Source: an uncultured Johnsonella sp.
GTDB lineage: Bacteria > Bacillota > Clostridia > Lachnospirales > Lachnospiraceae
DNA: 64,000 nucleotides
Direction: 5' to 3'
Assembly (NCBI GenBank): GCA_900766185.1
Contig: CAAFUL010000042.1
Location: forward strand, 1-64,000
The notes under the pieces were generated by a model. That model worked only from the letters and a program-made list of their open reading frames with translations, searched no databases and was not told the origin of the DNA. The translations under genes were made by a program, and so were the position numbers. Each line of letters starts with the position of its first letter. Positions within the stretch are counted from its first letter, which is position 1. Below are positions 61,849-64,000 of the stretch, piece by piece.

Positions 61849-63720
61849 ATGTTAAAGAAAATAAATGATATTTTGGCAGGAATGCCTATGACACTTGTTG
61901 GAGGAGCATTTCTTATTCTAAGCTTTGTACTGCCGAAACTTGGAATAAGACTTCTAATCGATCCGGCATGGCTAACAGTGGTAATAAGCGGTATACCGCT
62001 ACTGTATCTGGCACTGTGGCGAGTGGTTTATAATCCCGGCATCAGTAAAATATCATCTGCACTATTAATAGTAATAGCGATGTTTGGAGCAATCGGTATC
62101 GGAGATTTGTTTGCAGCCGGTGAAGTTGTATTTATTATGGCTTTTGGAGCCTTGCTTGAGGAAATGACAACAAACAGGGCAAAAAAAGGTCTTAAAAATC
62201 TTATTTCTCTTGCACCGGTACAGGGAAGAAAGCTTGAAAACGGGAAAGAACTTATGATTCCGGCAGAAAAAATATCTCGTGATGATATACTTCGTGTATT
62301 GCCGGGAGAAACGATACCGGTTGACGGTATTATTATAGAGGGAGAGACCTCCGTAGATCAGTCCATCATGACAGGAGAATCTCTACCGGTTGATAAAGGC
62401 ATAAAAGATGAAGTATTTTGCGGAACACTTAATCGTTTCGGGGCAATTGATATCAAGGCTACCAATGTAGGTCAGGACAGTTCCTTACAAAAGCTTATAC
62501 GCATGGTACAGGAAGCGGAGAATAAACAGGCTCCGATGCAGCGTATTGCGGATAAGTTTGCAAGTTGGCTTGTTCCGGTAGCCCTGATGATTGCTATTGT
62601 AACAGGTTTTGCAACCGGCAATATCGTGCGTGCCGTAACGGTTTTGGTTGTGTTTTGTCCATGTGCGCTTGTTCTTGCAACTCCGACTGCTATTATGGCA
62701 GCCATAGGTCAGGCAACAAAGCACGGAGTTATTATAAAATCCGGTGAAGCACTTGAAAAAATGGGAAAGGTAGATACTATCACTTTTGATAAAACAGGAA
62801 CGCTTACCTACGGAAAATTACAGGTAAGTGATGTTATCTCATTTAATGATAATCCGGATAATGAGTATATTCTTTTAATGGCTGCTTCTGCTGAAGCAAA
62901 AAGTGAGCATCCTCTTGGAAAAGCAATCGTAAATGATGTGATAAGTAAAAAAATGAACATCATTCCCTCATCCGCTTTTAAGATGACAACAGGAAAAGGA
63001 ATAGAAGCAGTTGTAGCTGACAAAAAAATGCTTTGTGGAAATGAGAAGTTCTTAAGGGAAAATGGTATTGAAATCAATAAATCAGCATCAGATACTATAG
63101 CAAAGCTCCATATGGAGGGAAAAGCGGCAATTCTTGTGGCGCAAGAGGGTAAGTGTATAGGTATCATAGCACTGTCTGATGTACTTAGACCCGAGGCAAA
63201 GGCTGTTGTAGAAAAATTATCCAAACTTGGAACCAAATCAGTACTGCTTACAGGTGATAACAAACGCACGGCAGAATACTTTGCTGCAAAGGCAGGGATA
63301 AGTGAAGTGTATGCAGAGCTTCTGCCGGATAAAAAAGTTGAAACTATACAGAATTTACAATCTGCTGCCCAAAAAGTCTGCATGATAGGTGACGGGGTAA
63401 ATGATGCTCCGGCATTAAAAGTTGCGGAAGTCGGTGTTGCCATGGGTAATATGGGAAGTGATATAGCTGTAGATGCTGCGGATATAGCCCTTATGAGTGA
63501 TGACATTTCTAAAGTGCCGTATCTTAAACGCCTGTCAAATGCAACTGTTAAGACCATCAAGTTGAGCATTACGATGTCTATGTTGATTAACTTTATCGCA
63601 ATCCTTCTGTCGGTTACAGGAATACTTAATCCTACAACAGGTGCATTGGTACATAATGCAGGTTCGTGTTTTGTGGTTCTTATAGCAGCCTTGCTGTATG
63701 ACAGAAAATTTGATGATTAG
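61849..63720 (+). CDS. Heavy-metal P1B-type ATPase
   Basis: A 623-residue metal-exporting ATPase. It has the actuator motif TGES, the ion-path motif C270-P-C272 (FCPCALVLATPTAIMA), the phosphorylated Asp D314 in DKTGTLT, HPLG, and GDGVNDAPAL. It has no N-terminal metal-binding domain. The ion-path motif is compatible with Cu, Zn/Cd or Fe/Mn types; I cannot choose. I start at the ATG at 61849 after AAAAGGGGTG; the longer reading has no SD. It is divergent from a TetR regulator. Confidence 0.93.
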   Translation: MLKKINDILAGMPMTLVGGAFLILSFVLPKLGIRLLIDPAWLTVVISGIPLLYLALWRVVYNPGISKISSALLIVIAMFGAIGIGDLFAAGEVVFIMAFGALLEEMTTNRAKKGLKNLISLAPVQGRKLENGKELMIPAEKISRDDILRVLPGETIPVDGIIIEGETSVDQSIMTGESLPVDKGIKDEVFCGTLNRFGAIDIKATNVGQDSSLQKLIRMVQEAENKQAPMQRIADKFASWLVPVALMIAIVTGFATGNIVRAVTVLVVFCPCALVLATPTAIMAAIGQATKHGVIIKSGEALEKMGKVDTITFDKTGTLTYGKLQVSDVISFNDNPDNEYILLMAASAEAKSEHPLGKAIVNDVISKKMNIIPSSAFKMTTGKGIEAVVADKKMLCGNEKFLRENGIEINKSASDTIAKLHMEGKAAILVAQEGKCIGIIALSDVLRPEAKAVVEKLSKLGTKSVLLTGDNKRTAEYFAAKAGISEVYAELLPDKKVETIQNLQSAAQKVCMIGDGVNDAPALKVAEVGVAMGNMGSDIAVDAADIALMSDDISKVPYLKRLSNATVKTIKLSITMSMLINFIAILLSVTGILNPTTGALVHNAGSCFVVLIAALLYDRKFDD

Positions 63721-63869
63721 GATTATTAAGAGGTAGTCTATAATAAAAATCAAAAGTGTAGATTTAAGTAATTGGCAGAAAATTAAACATTAGTATTATC
63801 AATAGATGATTTATAAAAAAATCAATTAGATCGATCTGTATAATCAGTAGAAAATTCAATTATTGGAAC

Positions 63870-63950
63870 TATTAAAAGGGGTTGTTGAATTAAGAATAAA
63901 ATGTACCGGATAAAGTGGTATTTTATCTTATGCGACAGCCCCTTTTTTAA
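63870..63950 (+). terminator. Long terminator-like hairpin at the right end
   Basis: AAAAGGGGTTGT pairs with ACAGCCCCTTTT, with an inner stem AATAAAATGTACC/GGTATTTTATCTT, then T. The sequence GGGGCTGTCGCATAAG (minus strand) recalls the ends of IS elements of Firmicutes, so it may be a decayed IS end. The rest of 63721-64000 shows nothing coding. Confidence 0.55.
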
Positions 63951-64000
63951 GTGATATTTAAGGCGATGGTTTTCATACATTAGACTTTCAAGTTGATTAG

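Noticed and set aside
63870..63950. Complete insertion sequence
   Set aside because: Only an end-like hairpin is visible; no transposase reading frame lies in the window next to it.

Overview
This window looks like chromosomal DNA of a low-GC Gram-positive anaerobe, most likely a member of the Lachnospiraceae or a close relative. The reasons are the AT-rich sequence, strong GGAGG-type ribosome binding sites, many U-tract terminators, a Staphylococcus-type class I fructose-bisphosphate aldolase, a PfoR-like PTS IIC protein, and a late cobalamin pathway. I saw no rRNA, tRNA, CRISPR array or integrase.

Layout. 1-2.8 kb: repeat-rich intergenic DNA, then an OmpR-type two-component pair. 2.9-4.8 kb: a glycosyltransferase and the aldolase. 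5.0-6.7 kb (minus strand): a tyrosine phenol-lyase-like enzyme, preceded by a 17-codon leader peptide with six consecutive Tyr codons and a terminator/antiterminator system. 6.7-11.6 kb: a LivKHMGF branched-chain amino acid ABC operon, divergent from a WYL regulator across a large palindrome. 13-19 kb: a HIRAN-like protein, a Cys-rich protein, and a tightly coupled pair made of a membrane RCK/TrkA-N protein with a RyR-like C-terminus and a TIR-TM-beta-propeller protein. 19-24 kb: YdjM-like, PfoR-like, TraX-like and SulP membrane proteins. 24.1-25.0 kb: rplM-rpsI.

25.2-55.1 kb is an accessory defence island. It opens with an OLD-like ATPase whose TOPRIM-like partner has been cut off by a phage-type block on the minus strand (truncated DNA polymerase, DUF2815, DUF2800, a sigma-like factor). 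A long plus-strand operon follows from a promoter near 30.2 kb: a three-gene ABC-3C-like module with a DUF3732 ATPase, an XRE regulator, a complete type 1 BREX set (brxA, brxB, brxC, pglX, pglZ, brxL) and an Mrr-like endonuclease. After that lies part of a second, diverged BREX locus: an N-terminally truncated pglX, an AlbA_2-type ATP-binding protein with a Gly-rich tandem-repeat hinge, and a full-length second pglZ. The island therefore looks like several layered defence modules, with remnants of older ones.

55.1-64 kb returns to core-like genes: FetAB-type metal exporter genes (minus strand), cobT-cobU-cobS-cbiB for assembly of the cobalamin lower loop, a TetR regulator, and a divergent heavy-metal P1B-type ATPase. 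Two diverged copies of a structured repeat of about 140 bp bracket much of the window (1-140 and about 60719-60860).
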